A stretch of 64,000 nucleotides of DNA from Caldilineaceae bacterium (GCA_022842065.1 JALHQH010000001.1:310001-374000); one strand, 5' to 3'; shown: positions 51,854 to 60,808, numbered from the stretch's first letter. Notes: generated by a model not told the origin, from the letters alone. Translations and numbers: made by a program.

Positions 51854-52750
51854 TCACTCAATCCTCATTTTGGGGTCCAGGGCACTGCGCAACCCATCAC
51901 CAATTAGATTCGCCGCCAGCACGGCACTGAGAATCGCCAGCCCCGGAAAGGTGGAGATCCACCACGCTTTGCCCAAGACTTCGCGGCCGACTGCGGTCAT
52001 CAATCCCCACTCGGCGGTCGGCGGCTGTGCGCCCAGGCCGAGAAAACTCAGCCCGGCCCCGACCAGAATGGCATTGCCAATTTGCAGCGTGGAAAGCACA
52101 ATCAGCGGGGCGCGCACGTTGGGCAAGATGTGGCGAAAGATCAGCCGGCTGGCTCGCCCGCCGGTCACCCGCGCTGATTCAACATAGGGTAGTTCGCGTA
52201 CAGAGAGCACACTGGCCCGCGTAATGCGCGCATATTGGGGAATTGTCGCAAAACCCACGGCCAACATGACATTTTGGATACTGGGACCAAGGGTCGCAAT
52301 GATGATCAGCGCCAGCAACAGGCCGGGAAAGGCGAGAAAGGCATCCATCAGCCGCATGATCACCGTATCGATCCAGCCGCCGTAGAAGCCGGCCACCAGG
52401 CCCAACAGCGTGCCACTAATCGAGCCGATGACGACGCTGATCACGCCGAGCAGCAGCGAGATGCGCGCGCCAAAGATCACGCGGCTGAGCACATCACGGC
52501 CCAACTGATCGGTCCCAAACCAATGCAGCGCAGAGGGCGCGTCACGGGCATCGGCCACCGTTTTGATGGGGTCATAGGGTGCGATGGTGGCGGCAAAGAA
52601 GGCGACCAGGATCCAACCGATCAACAGCACCAGGCCGCTGAGCGCGCCGCGATTACGCGCAAAGAGGCGGAGCCGCCAACGCGTCTGCGTCGATAGGAGT
52701 TTAGGACTTTGGTCAATCCGACCAGCCACACGGGCATCCGCAAGCGCCAA
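51854..52750 (-). CDS. Importer 5: ABC permease, DppC type
   Basis: 298-residue DppC-type permease. First helix GLVLLIGWILVAFFAATIAP, WFGTDQLGRDVLSRVI, EAA loop near YVESARVTGGRA and SFLGLGAQPPTAEWGLMT. The frame has no ATG at its beginning; TTG 52750 is preceded by GTGAGGTC at suitable spacing and keeps the usual N-terminal length. It starts 11 bases after the DppB stop. No ATPase gene is linked. Confidence 0.9.
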   Translation of the reverse strand: MALADARVAGRIDQSPKLLSTQTRWRLRLFARNRGALSGLVLLIGWILVAFFAATIAPYDPIKTVADARDAPSALHWFGTDQLGRDVLSRVIFGARISLLLGVISVVIGSISGTLLGLVAGFYGGWIDTVIMRLMDAFLAFPGLLLALIIIATLGPSIQNVMLAVGFATIPQYARITRASVLSVRELPYVESARVTGGRASRLIFRHILPNVRAPLIVLSTLQIGNAILVGAGLSFLGLGAQPPTAEWGLMTAVGREVLGKAWWISTFPGLAILSAVLAANLIGDGLRSALDPKMRIE

Positions 52751-52761
52751 ACAGACCTCAC

Positions 52762-53694
52762 TTATTCATAACGGATGCGGGGATCCAACCACGCATAGGA
52801 GACATCAACCAACAGGTTGACCACCACATAGATCACGGCCAGAAAGAGCACTATCCCCTGCACCAGCGGATAGTCTTTCCACAGAATCGCGCTGACCACC
52901 AGCCGCCCCAGCCCCGGTCGGCTAAAGACTGTTTCGGTGACCACGGCCCCGGCCAACATCCCGCCAAATTGAATGCCGACCATGGTAATCACCGGCAGAA
53001 AGGCATTCTTCAGCGCATGGCGGCTGACAATCAGCCGTTCGGGGATGCCTTTGGCGCGGGTGGTGCGGATATAATCTTCCTGCAACGTTTCAATCAAACT
53101 CGACCGGGTGAGGCGGCTGATAATGCCGGCGGAGACAAAACCCAGGGTGATGCTGGGCAAAACCAGCCCCTGTAATCCACTGCCACCAGCCGGGGGAAAC
53201 CAGCGCAATTGAAAGGAGAAGAGCAGAATCAGCAACAAGCCCAGCCAAAAGATCGGCATTGATACCCCAATGTAGGCAAGAAACATGGTGGTGGTATCGA
53301 TCCAACTGTTCTGCTTCAAAGCCGCCAAAATCCCTGTCCCCAGGCCAATGACAATAGCAAAGAGCAGCCCGCCCAGGCTCAACTGCAGGGTTGCGCCAAA
53401 GCGTTCGGCGATTAATTCGGTGACCGGCGAGCGCAGCCGAATCGACTCGCCCAAATCGCCCTGCACTGCCCGCGAGAGAAAACGCCAATATTGGACGTAG
53501 AGCGGATCAGTCAGCCCCATCTGGGTGCGCAGCTCTTCCAACCGTTCCGGCGTGACCGAGCCACTTTCGGCCCCGGCCAACATCAACTGGGCCGGGTCGC
53601 CAGGCAATGCGTGCATGATCATAAAGACAATCAGCGAGATGAGAAAGAGGACCGGAATCAATTGGATCAGACGATTGCCAATGTAACGTAGCAT
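52762..53694 (-). CDS. Importer 5: ABC permease, DppB type
   Basis: 310-residue DppB-type permease. MLRYIGNRLIQLIPVLFLIS begins the first helix, then ALPGDPAQLMLAG, EAA-like loop near YIRTTRAKGIPE and LLVDVSYAWLDPRIRYE. I chose ATG 53694 as it gives the standard family N-terminus; the frame is open to an ATG at 53778, and neither has a good ribosome binding site. It follows a 320-bp repeat-containing gap after the binding-protein gene. Confidence 0.91.
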   Translation of the reverse strand: MLRYIGNRLIQLIPVLFLISLIVFMIMHALPGDPAQLMLAGAESGSVTPERLEELRTQMGLTDPLYVQYWRFLSRAVQGDLGESIRLRSPVTELIAERFGATLQLSLGGLLFAIVIGLGTGILAALKQNSWIDTTTMFLAYIGVSMPIFWLGLLLILLFSFQLRWFPPAGGSGLQGLVLPSITLGFVSAGIISRLTRSSLIETLQEDYIRTTRAKGIPERLIVSRHALKNAFLPVITMVGIQFGGMLAGAVVTETVFSRPGLGRLVVSAILWKDYPLVQGIVLFLAVIYVVVNLLVDVSYAWLDPRIRYE

Positions 53695-53827
53695 AAGTAA
53701 TGGGTTGCGAGAAGCCGCAAGGTCACGAAACGGTGTTAGCCGCACAAAGCCGGTGATCGACAGGAGAAGTGCCCTCATCCCCAGGGGCGGCGGGCACTTC
53801 TCCCTGTTAGTAGCAGGTTTATGAAGG

Positions 53828-53998
53828 TTAAGAAAATGATTCGGTTAACGTAGGGGCAGGGGGTTGCCGGTGCCCCAGGGCGACTAACCCCTCCCTATCC
53901 CTCCCCAGTTTGGGGAGGGATAGGGAGGGGTACCCAGATTCCCTCCCTTAGCAGGGGAGGGTTAGGGAGGGGTGGCTTGGTACCGAATTTATTTGTTA
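53828..53998. repeat. CCCTCCC-type element with TTAAGAAA inverted ends
   Basis: Left end TTAAGAAAATGATTCGGTTA and right end ACCGAATTTATTTGTTA form imperfect inverted ends. The core holds CCCCTCCCTATCCCTCCCC, a long TTTGGGGAGGGATAGGGAGG stem and GGGGAGGGTTAGGGAGGGG. Within it is GTAGGGGCAGGGGGTTGCCGG, related to the GTAGGGGCA palindromes. The rest of the gap 53695-54014 shows nothing else. Confidence 0.8.
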
Positions 53999-54014
53999 CG
54001 CTCCATCAACTCTG

Positions 54015-55658
54015 CTATTCCTCAATATAGGTGTTATGCAGGAAGAAATAGTTACCTTCCGAGGCCAACTCAAAATCCTTGACGCTCTCATTCAGCGCAT
54101 AGAAGACCGGCTGGCTCAGCGTTGGCAACATGACCGCATTTTCGAGAATAATCTGTTGTGCTTGGTGAGCGATTTCACAGCGGGCGGCGTTGTCCGAAAC
54201 CGTGCGCAGTTGGCCGACGAGCGCATTGAGTTCTTCGTTAACATAGCCGGTCCACGCCCAGCCACCGGGTTCATCCCAGCGTGAATTCCAGATCATGTCC
54301 AAGATCATGGGGTCGGGCGACCGTTGACGCTCGTACATCAGATCAAAGTCGCGAGCATTGACTCGTTCCAACTGAATGGGTCCCGGCAAGACCTCAACCT
54401 GGAGATCGACCCCAATTTCACGCCATTGGGCCTGCACCGCTTCGCCGATCTCTTGGTGATGCAGCGTATTCCAGCGCAGCGTGAGCGGCATGCCATCGGC
54501 CAACCCGTCAATGCCATAGGCTTCCCGAATGCCGTCGCCATCCTCGTCGCGATAACCGACCCCCTCTAATAGCTCGATGGCCTTGGCCGGATCGAATTCA
54601 TACATTTCCATCGCCCCGTCCCAGTGACAGGGGTGGACAGTATTCAAAGGGCCAAATGATTCGAGATAGTTACCATCGAAGATCAGCTCATTGACTGCCG
54701 CCTGGTCCGTGGCGTAGTTGAGTGCCTGGCGCACTTCCAGCAGACTCAACGGGGCGTTGCGGACATTCATGACCATTTGCAAACCGGTCCCCGCCTGATA
54801 ACCGGTGATAAAGACAAAGCCGTCTTGATCTTTATAATCTTCAATATAGGCGGACGGCAACTCCCGCGCAATGGTCGCATCACCGGTGCTGACGACGCTG
54901 CCCAAGACGGCCGCTTCGCCGATAAACTTGATCGTCACACTGTCCAGATAGGCCGGCCCTTCATGGTTGGCAATCGAATTCCAACCGCCATAGCCCTCCC
55001 ACTTGGTAAACCGAATACTGTCGTTGATCAGCCACTCTTCAAGGATAAACGGTCCCGTCCCGACCAGGTGTTTGTCAAAATCGGCGAGACTATATTGGGC
55101 CGCCGCGGTCGGTGACCAGATCGGCATGCGGCGGGCGGCATCCAAGACGGTGACCCACGGCTCGGAATAGTTGAACTGGACGGTGAATTCATCAACAACG
55201 TCCACCGAGGCAATCGGCCCCAGATCATTCGCCATCTGGGCCGAGGCCGTTTCGGGGGCCAGAATGCGTTCGACGTTATATTTCACCGCCTCGGCATTAA
55301 ACGGGGTATCATCCTGAAAGGTGACATCGTCACGCAGGGTGAAGGTCCAGCTTGTGCCATCTTCGTTCGATGTCCAAGCGGTGGCCAACGCCGGTTCATA
55401 GGTGCCTTCCTTACTCAAGATCACCAACGGATCAGCGACAAATGAGTTAAAGAGCCAGGTCGGTTGGTATGGATCGATCTGACCATCGAGCGAGGCTGGT
55501 TCACTGTTGGCCGGGAAGGCGATCACGAGATCACCGCCTTTGGCCCCCGGTGCGGCGTCGGTTGCAGCGGTTTCCGTTGCGGCCGGCGCAACACAGGCCG
55601 CTAAGAGCAGGACGAAGGTCGATAAGACGATCACCCAACGGGCACGCATACTTTGCAT
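54015..55658 (-). CDS. Importer 5: ABC substrate-binding lipoprotein (family 5)
   Basis: 547-residue family 5 binding protein. The signal peptide MRARWVIVLSTFVLLLAAC ends in the lipidated Cys; an Ala/Thr linker follows. Family blocks include LATAWTSNEDGTSWTFTLRD and EVRQALNYATDQAAVNELIF. ATG 55658 has AAGGAG six bases upstream (55665-55670, minus strand). It follows the amidohydrolase gene by 38 bases and leads the importer 5 permeases. Ligand unknown. Confidence 0.92.
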   Translation of the reverse strand: MQSMRARWVIVLSTFVLLLAACVAPAATETAATDAAPGAKGGDLVIAFPANSEPASLDGQIDPYQPTWLFNSFVADPLVILSKEGTYEPALATAWTSNEDGTSWTFTLRDDVTFQDDTPFNAEAVKYNVERILAPETASAQMANDLGPIASVDVVDEFTVQFNYSEPWVTVLDAARRMPIWSPTAAAQYSLADFDKHLVGTGPFILEEWLINDSIRFTKWEGYGGWNSIANHEGPAYLDSVTIKFIGEAAVLGSVVSTGDATIARELPSAYIEDYKDQDGFVFITGYQAGTGLQMVMNVRNAPLSLLEVRQALNYATDQAAVNELIFDGNYLESFGPLNTVHPCHWDGAMEMYEFDPAKAIELLEGVGYRDEDGDGIREAYGIDGLADGMPLTLRWNTLHHQEIGEAVQAQWREIGVDLQVEVLPGPIQLERVNARDFDLMYERQRSPDPMILDMIWNSRWDEPGGWAWTGYVNEELNALVGQLRTVSDNAARCEIAHQAQQIILENAVMLPTLSQPVFYALNESVKDFELASEGNYFFLHNTYIEE

Positions 55659-55696
55659 AGACTTCTCCTTGTATAGGTCTTTTACAGGTTAAACAC

Positions 55697-56932
55697 TTAC
55701 AGCACACCCTTTTGGATCACGGCGTGGATCGAACTGGGCTGTTGCAAACAGTGTAGATCGCGCAACGGATCGCCATCAACAATCAGCAAATCAGCGACAA
55801 AATTGCCGCGCACTTGACCAACTTCGTGGCCAATGCCCAGCGCGTTCGCCGCCACCCGCGTCGCGGCCGCCAGGACAGCAGCTGCCGGCAGGCCAGCCTG
55901 CGCCAGGTGCGCCAGCTCAAAGGCGATCCCACCATGGACGACATAGGGCATCCCCGCATCGGTGCCGGCGACAATCGGCACCCCATGTTCATATGCCCGC
56001 TTGACGGTAGTGTACATGGCCGTGGTGGCCATGGCATACCACCGTCGCGTCGCCGGGTCAGCGGGGGCATCGCCGGCCTCGACCCGGCGCGCTTCGGGGC
56101 TCAAGGTTGGCACGAGAAAACGATCCTCGGCGGCCATGCGCGCCAGTTGCTCATCAGTGAGAAAGCGGCCATGCTCAAAGGTATCGACGCCGGCATTCAA
56201 CGCCGCGGTGACGCCGGGGCCACCATGACAGTGCGCCGCCACTTTTCGCCCAGTGTCGTGGGCAATCGTGCAGATCACCCGCATCGTCTCCTCGGTCATT
56301 TCTGGGCTGCACTGGCCACCACTGGCGCGCACATATTCGCTCAGGGTCGCATTCAATTTGAGCAGATCCGCGCCGCGCATCAGTTGTTCCCACGCTGCGC
56401 GGCGGGCCGCATCCGGGCCATCGGCAATGGCCCCCATCATCGCCAAGCCCTCCGCCGGCACACCGGGGCGGGCAAAGCGGCGCGTATCCATGTGGCCACC
56501 GGGGGAGGTGATGCCGTGGCCGGCGACCAACATCCGTGGCCCCTTTTGCCAGCTGGCATTGATCGCATCACGCAGCGCAATGTCAATCCAATCCCATGCC
56601 CCCACATCGCGAATCGTGGTGACCCCCATGGCCAGATGCCGGGCCGCGGCGTGCGCCGCTTTTAACGCCGTCGTGGCCGTTAGCTCGGTGAGCACAATCG
56701 AATGCCAATTCTCCTGCGGGTCACCGCTGTGGACGACATGGGTATGGGCGTCGATCAGGCCGGGCATGACAGTAAAGCGGCTGGCATCGAAAAAGCCGGA
56801 CGCGGCCGCCTCGGCAAAGTGATCCCAGTCGTCAAGCGCCTGAATCACCCCCGCGTCAATGAGGATACCCTGGTTGTAGCGCACACTCTGTTGTTCGTCA
56901 CAAGTAATGACGGTACCGGCTTTGATCAGCAT
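55697..56932 (-). CDS. Metal-dependent amidohydrolase (prolidase/imidazolonepropionase-like)
   Basis: 411-residue amidohydrolase of the branch that includes Xaa-Pro dipeptidases and imidazolonepropionase-like enzymes. Site residues: HxH in PGLIDAHTHVVHSG, candidate Lys in DLLKLNATLSEY, HxH in KVAAHCHGGPGV, His in DTFEHGRFL and Asp in VAGTDAGMPY. All expected positions are filled, unlike in two of the other amidohydrolases here. An ATG two codons earlier (56938) touches the AGGA, while 56932 has it six bases upstream, so I prefer 56932. Located between the tandem isochorismatase gene and the importer 5 binding protein. It may cleave a dipeptide or cyclic amide. Confidence 0.88.
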   Translation of the reverse strand: MLIKAGTVITCDEQQSVRYNQGILIDAGVIQALDDWDHFAEAAASGFFDASRFTVMPGLIDAHTHVVHSGDPQENWHSIVLTELTATTALKAAHAAARHLAMGVTTIRDVGAWDWIDIALRDAINASWQKGPRMLVAGHGITSPGGHMDTRRFARPGVPAEGLAMMGAIADGPDAARRAAWEQLMRGADLLKLNATLSEYVRASGGQCSPEMTEETMRVICTIAHDTGRKVAAHCHGGPGVTAALNAGVDTFEHGRFLTDEQLARMAAEDRFLVPTLSPEARRVEAGDAPADPATRRWYAMATTAMYTTVKRAYEHGVPIVAGTDAGMPYVVHGGIAFELAHLAQAGLPAAAVLAAATRVAANALGIGHEVGQVRGNFVADLLIVDGDPLRDLHCLQQPSSIHAVIQKGVL

Positions 56933-56993
56933 GGGCATTCCTACGATAGGGTGGTTGCTTTGAAACCAGGAGTGGCTTCAAACAGTGCACACT

Positions 56994-58409
56994 TTAGGTA
57001 GACAAGTTCAACAATTGTGTGTTGAGCACCGCGGTGTCGTGGACATTGATAATGCCACTCTCCAGCTTGTAGAGTTGGGCTTGCAGCAGCGGGTGAAAGG
57101 TGGCACAGCTATCCGGCACGATCACCACCCCATAGCCCCGGTCGCTGGCACTGCGGATCGAGCCTTCCAACCCACCGGCGAAGGAGATACCGGTGAGGAT
57201 CAGGTGCTCGATGGCCAGGTGGCGCAGACATTCATCCAGGCCGGTGCCGGTAAAAATGCCCAGCCCCGGTTTGGTGAGGACGATCTCATCGGGCTGGGGC
57301 ATCACCGCGGGCATAAAGGCCGCGGCCGGTGTGCCTTGCACGGGGCAAATGCCCAATGTGTGTAAGTGGTGACTGAGATCTTTGCCGTCAGCCCGTTGGG
57401 CGGCAGTGCGCACATGGATGATGGGCACCCCCAGGCGCCGACAGGTTGCCAACAGCGTAGCGGTGTTATCAAGCGCCTGCTGCACGCGTGCATAGTAAGC
57501 CGCGACCTCAGCATCAGCCGGATCGAAGCCCAAAGCCAGCGCCGGATTACAAGCAAAGTGCTGGCCATCAACCACCACCAGCGCGGTATTAACGCTGGTC
57601 AGTGATAGCCGTAGCGCCGGTGGAAAGATCAGGGAGTAGGGATTGGTCTCTGGCGTTGGCGGCGTTTGGGGTGGTTTGGGCAGATAAGCTTTGACCCGCT
57701 CCAACCCACTGCGTGCGTGGCGGTCGCCCTGCGCCAAGGGCAACAACGCATCGGCGAGCTGCGTAGTCGTCAGCAAGTGGACAAGGCCACCGGCCATGCG
57801 TTGCAATGCCAACTCGTGGCTAGCCGGTGTACCATCGGCACAAGCATCGGCCACGATCAACACATGGTAGCCCAGGTCGACGGCGTCGCGGACGGCGCTC
57901 TCGATGCAGCCGCCGGTTGCGGTGCCGGTAAAGACCAAGGTGGTGATGCCCATGTTGCGCAACAACCGGTCAAAATTGGTGGTGGCAAAGACCCCCGAGG
58001 AAGATTTGCTGACGACCAGTTCATCGGCCAACGGCGCAACTTCGATCAGTGGTTCGGCCTCTTTGCTATCGCTGGGTACGATCAGGCCGCGCACCAACTG
58101 CTTCCACCCCACATCGCGCGAATCAGTCGTCCACTCGGCGACGCGAATGTGGATGACTTCAATTTCTCGGCGGCGAAAATGGGTTAACAGTTGTTGAATG
58201 CGCGGGATAATCGCATCGATCTGCGCAAAGTAGGGATCAAACGCCGCGGCCACCCCCATCTCAATCGCGGTCCGCCCTTCCCCCCAGGCGGGATGGGCGT
58301 CAAAATATTGCATATCAACAACCAACAGTGCCATGCGGTTGGGATCAAGCGCGGGCATGGTTGGGGGTGGCAGGGTCGAAATCAACGGGTTGCGCACTGC
58401 TGTGGTCAT
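56994..58409 (-). CDS. Tandem isochorismatase-fold fusion, second domain without catalytic Cys
   Basis: 471-residue protein made of two isochorismatase domains. Domain 1 (about 20-225) has an intact triad: Asp in LLVVDMQYFDAH, Lys in LVVSKSSSGVF and Cys in GTATGGCIESAVRDA. Domain 2 (about 265-465), after a Pro-rich linker PKPPQTPPTPETNPY, keeps Asp (LVVVDGQHFACN) and Lys (IVLTKPGLGIF) but reads GISFAGGLEGSIRSA where Cys should be, so Gly replaces it. Single-domain enzymes of this family usually form oligomers, so the fusion could present one active and one inactive site per pair. ATG 58409 is the first start. An operator-like palindrome lies about 200 bp upstream. Confidence 0.85.
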   Translation of the reverse strand: MTTAVRNPLISTLPPPTMPALDPNRMALLVVDMQYFDAHPAWGEGRTAIEMGVAAAFDPYFAQIDAIIPRIQQLLTHFRRREIEVIHIRVAEWTTDSRDVGWKQLVRGLIVPSDSKEAEPLIEVAPLADELVVSKSSSGVFATTNFDRLLRNMGITTLVFTGTATGGCIESAVRDAVDLGYHVLIVADACADGTPASHELALQRMAGGLVHLLTTTQLADALLPLAQGDRHARSGLERVKAYLPKPPQTPPTPETNPYSLIFPPALRLSLTSVNTALVVVDGQHFACNPALALGFDPADAEVAAYYARVQQALDNTATLLATCRRLGVPIIHVRTAAQRADGKDLSHHLHTLGICPVQGTPAAAFMPAVMPQPDEIVLTKPGLGIFTGTGLDECLRHLAIEHLILTGISFAGGLEGSIRSASDRGYGVVIVPDSCATFHPLLQAQLYKLESGIINVHDTAVLNTQLLNLST

Positions 58410-58606
58410 GATATCTTTTTTTCTGGACTGCGGTTGAAATCAGAAAGAGCGTTTTGTACAGCGATAAAAATACCAGTTCTCATGCAGAGCAAACTATAGC
58501 AGCTGGAAATTTCGTGATCGGAGGATGATGCAATGGGCAAGGGCATGCGAGCAAGCGTGGAGCATCTACGAGTTGGGCATAACATATGCACAACCTGACC
58601 GGCAAC

Positions 58607-58623
58607 GTGTCAACTGTTAACAC
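58607..58623. promoter_or_regulatory. Operator-like palindrome GTGTCAACTGTTAACAC
   Basis: 17-bp inverted repeat, seven of eight positions matching, around a central T. Its core TGTCAACTGTTAACA matches TGTCAAC-N-GTTRACA at 19247-19261. On the minus strand it contains TTGACA, a possible -35 for the operon beginning at 58409, though no good -10 follows at 17 bp. Confidence 0.5.
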
Positions 58624-58863
58624 TTTATCGGCAAAAACAGTGCTACAGATTTGAATGGCGACCTACTTCCTGTCCCATCGGTTGGTCGTAGGCAAAATAT
58701 TCAAACTGCGCAGCATAAAATTTCAACAGAAAAAGGTTATCTGTTTGTCTTACAAACCTCTTTATACAGCATAGATGAAATTATAGCAAAGATGGCCGAA
58801 CCACGCTCTATAGAAATTGCACAATATGCCTTTAAATTGATCGCACATGATGTACAGATCAAA

Positions 58864-58915
58864 GTGACGACCGCCCAAGTGACGCCATTTTCGTCGTCAC
58901 TTGGGCGGTCGTCAC
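58864..58915 (-). terminator. Strong hairpin downstream of the exporter operon
   Basis: Perfect 21-bp arms, GTGACGACCGCCCAAGTGAC... and its complement, with a 10-base loop. It lies 70 bases past the stop of the last exporter gene on the minus strand. The AAGTGACG word recurs in the hairpin at 63483-63534 on the other side of the exporter locus. Confidence 0.75.
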
Positions 58916-58984
58916 TTGGGCAACACGATTTGCCAGGTTAACGCGCCTCACTGGGACAAATCACGCCAACCGGTAAGTTTGTGC

Positions 58985-60790
58985 TCAAGCAAGCGCATAA
59001 TCGACTGACTGATGGCGGAAGTAGGTGTCATAAAGTTCGGCATAATGACCGCGTTGGCTCATCAACCCGTCGTGATCGCCTTCCTCGATAATCTCACCCT
59101 GACGCAGGACGATAATGCGATCCGCCGCGCGCACGGTGGAGAGGCGATGGGCAATCACAATCGCGGTGCGGTCGCGCAGCAACACATCAAGCCCCTCCTG
59201 GATCTGCGCTTCGGTCAGCGGATCGATGCTGGCGGTTGCTTCGTCGAGGATCACAATCGCTGGATTCTCCAGCAGCACACGCGCCAACGCGACCAGTTGC
59301 CGTTGGCCCATGGAGATGCCGCGCCCCTGTTCGCTGATAGCCGTGGCCAACCCCTGCGGTAAGGCCTGAATCCAGTCGCCCCCGCCGACCTCGCGGGCAA
59401 CCCGTGCGACATCTTCATCGGTCGCATTCGGGTTACCATAGCGAATATTTTCGAGCACGGTGCCGGTAAAGAGGAAAGGGGTCTGCGGGACGATACCGAG
59501 ATGACGCCGGTAGTCTTTCAGATCAAAGGTGCGGATATCACGGTCATTGATGAGCAGCTTGCCTTCCTGGAATTCATAGAAGCGGGCGACCAGTTTGCCC
59601 AGGCTTGACTTCCCTGCGCCGGTATGACCAACCAGCGCGATGGTCTGGCCGGCCGGAATCGTCAGGTTAAAGTCGGTCAACACCTGCTCTTTGTCGTTAT
59701 AGCTAAAATTAACGCCCTGAAACTCGATGCGCCCTTGGATGCTGTCAACCGCTTGCTTGTCCGTCTGGACCACGCGTGGCTCCGCGTCGATCAAGGCAAA
59801 GACCCGTTCACTGGCGGCCAGCCCAAGCTGAAATTGGCTCCAGAACGAGGCGATACTAGTCATTGGGAAGGTAAAGAGATTGATACTCTCGATAAAAAGA
59901 TACCAGGAACCGGCCGCAACCGCCCCGGCAAGCACACTCATCCCGCCAAAGTAGAGCACGAGGGCAGTGCCAAGCCCCGAGATGGTGCCAAGCACAGGAA
60001 AGATGCCACTAAAGACCAAGCCCTGGCGCAAACTCAGGCGGTAGGATTGGGCATTGACCCGTTGGAATTCATCGTAGATCGTCTGTTCCTGGCGAAAGTT
60101 CTTGGCGATGGCGATGCCGGTAATCGACTCCTGTACATTGGCGTTGACCTCGGCCAGCACACGCCGCGCCTGTTGCGTGGTCCGCCGCGCAATCCGGCGA
60201 AAAGTCATCGCCGCAATGATGGTGATCGGGGCAATGACCAGTGCGATTAGCGTCAGCCGGGTATTGATAAAGAAGAGCACCGTGACGATCACCACCACCT
60301 GAAAGAGTTGGCTGATCAGGTTGAGGGTCAGGGTCACCACATTGGAGAAATCTTGCGTGTCCGAGGTGACCCGGCTGACGATCTTGCCTGACGAGAACTC
60401 ATCATAGAAGGACATATCGCGCGCCAAGACCGCGTCAAAGGCATCTTTGCGCAGTGCCAGCACAACATCGCCCACCGTGCGCGCGGTATAGCGTTGGCGC
60501 ACAAAGTTAAAGGTCCACGCCAGCACCCCCGACAGAAAGATCGCGCCAATTAGCCACCCACTGCGCTGCCAGATCTCCGCGGCCCCCACCTGGTCGATCC
60601 CATTCAACCCGCGCGCGATCAGGATCGGGATAGCCGCTTCCATCAATGAATTTAGCAAAATCATCCCCGCCACACCGCCCATGACGGGCAGATGGGGCCG
60701 GAAATAGCCGAGAATCCGATTAAGCAATTCGCGATCACTATACGTGCGGTCGTACGCCTCAGCGTCCAGACCATCCATAATAAAACCCAT
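58985..60790 (-). CDS. Heterodimeric ABC exporter, half-transporter with catalytic Walker B Glu
   Basis: 601-residue half-transporter: N-terminal six-helix membrane domain (about 30-320) and ATPase domain. Walker A VGHTGAGKSSLGKL, Walker B AIVILDEATASID with the catalytic Glu, and His in IVIAHRLST are canonical, but the signature reads ISMGQRQL instead of LSGGQ. The partner at 61430-63229 has the opposite pattern, so together they would form one canonical and one degenerate ATP site, as in known asymmetric exporters. ATG 60790 has AGGAGG five bases upstream. Substrate unknown; multidrug or lipid export is common in this group. Confidence 0.92.
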   Translation of the reverse strand: MGFIMDGLDAEAYDRTYSDRELLNRILGYFRPHLPVMGGVAGMILLNSLMEAAIPILIARGLNGIDQVGAAEIWQRSGWLIGAIFLSGVLAWTFNFVRQRYTARTVGDVVLALRKDAFDAVLARDMSFYDEFSSGKIVSRVTSDTQDFSNVVTLTLNLISQLFQVVVIVTVLFFINTRLTLIALVIAPITIIAAMTFRRIARRTTQQARRVLAEVNANVQESITGIAIAKNFRQEQTIYDEFQRVNAQSYRLSLRQGLVFSGIFPVLGTISGLGTALVLYFGGMSVLAGAVAAGSWYLFIESINLFTFPMTSIASFWSQFQLGLAASERVFALIDAEPRVVQTDKQAVDSIQGRIEFQGVNFSYNDKEQVLTDFNLTIPAGQTIALVGHTGAGKSSLGKLVARFYEFQEGKLLINDRDIRTFDLKDYRRHLGIVPQTPFLFTGTVLENIRYGNPNATDEDVARVAREVGGGDWIQALPQGLATAISEQGRGISMGQRQLVALARVLLENPAIVILDEATASIDPLTEAQIQEGLDVLLRDRTAIVIAHRLSTVRAADRIIVLRQGEIIEEGDHDGLMSQRGHYAELYDTYFRHQSVDYALA

Positions 60791-60808
60791 GTGTGCCTCC
60801 TGGGTGTA

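Larger units (their letters stand above)
58410..58984. other. 575-bp intergenic region, AT-rich
   Basis: Lies between the fusion gene (start at 58409, minus strand) and the end of an exporter gene (58985, minus strand). It contains the operator-like site at 58607-58623 and the terminator hairpin at 58864-58915. The central part (58690-58860) is clearly AT-richer than the genes. A 96-codon open frame here is not convincing (see rejected list). Confidence 0.6.

Noticed and set aside
58651..58941. 96-codon open frame on the plus strand in the AT-rich gap
   Set aside because: No ribosome binding site, no recognisable motif, and its 3' third is the perfect terminator hairpin at 58864-58915. It is more likely a chance frame or a remnant.
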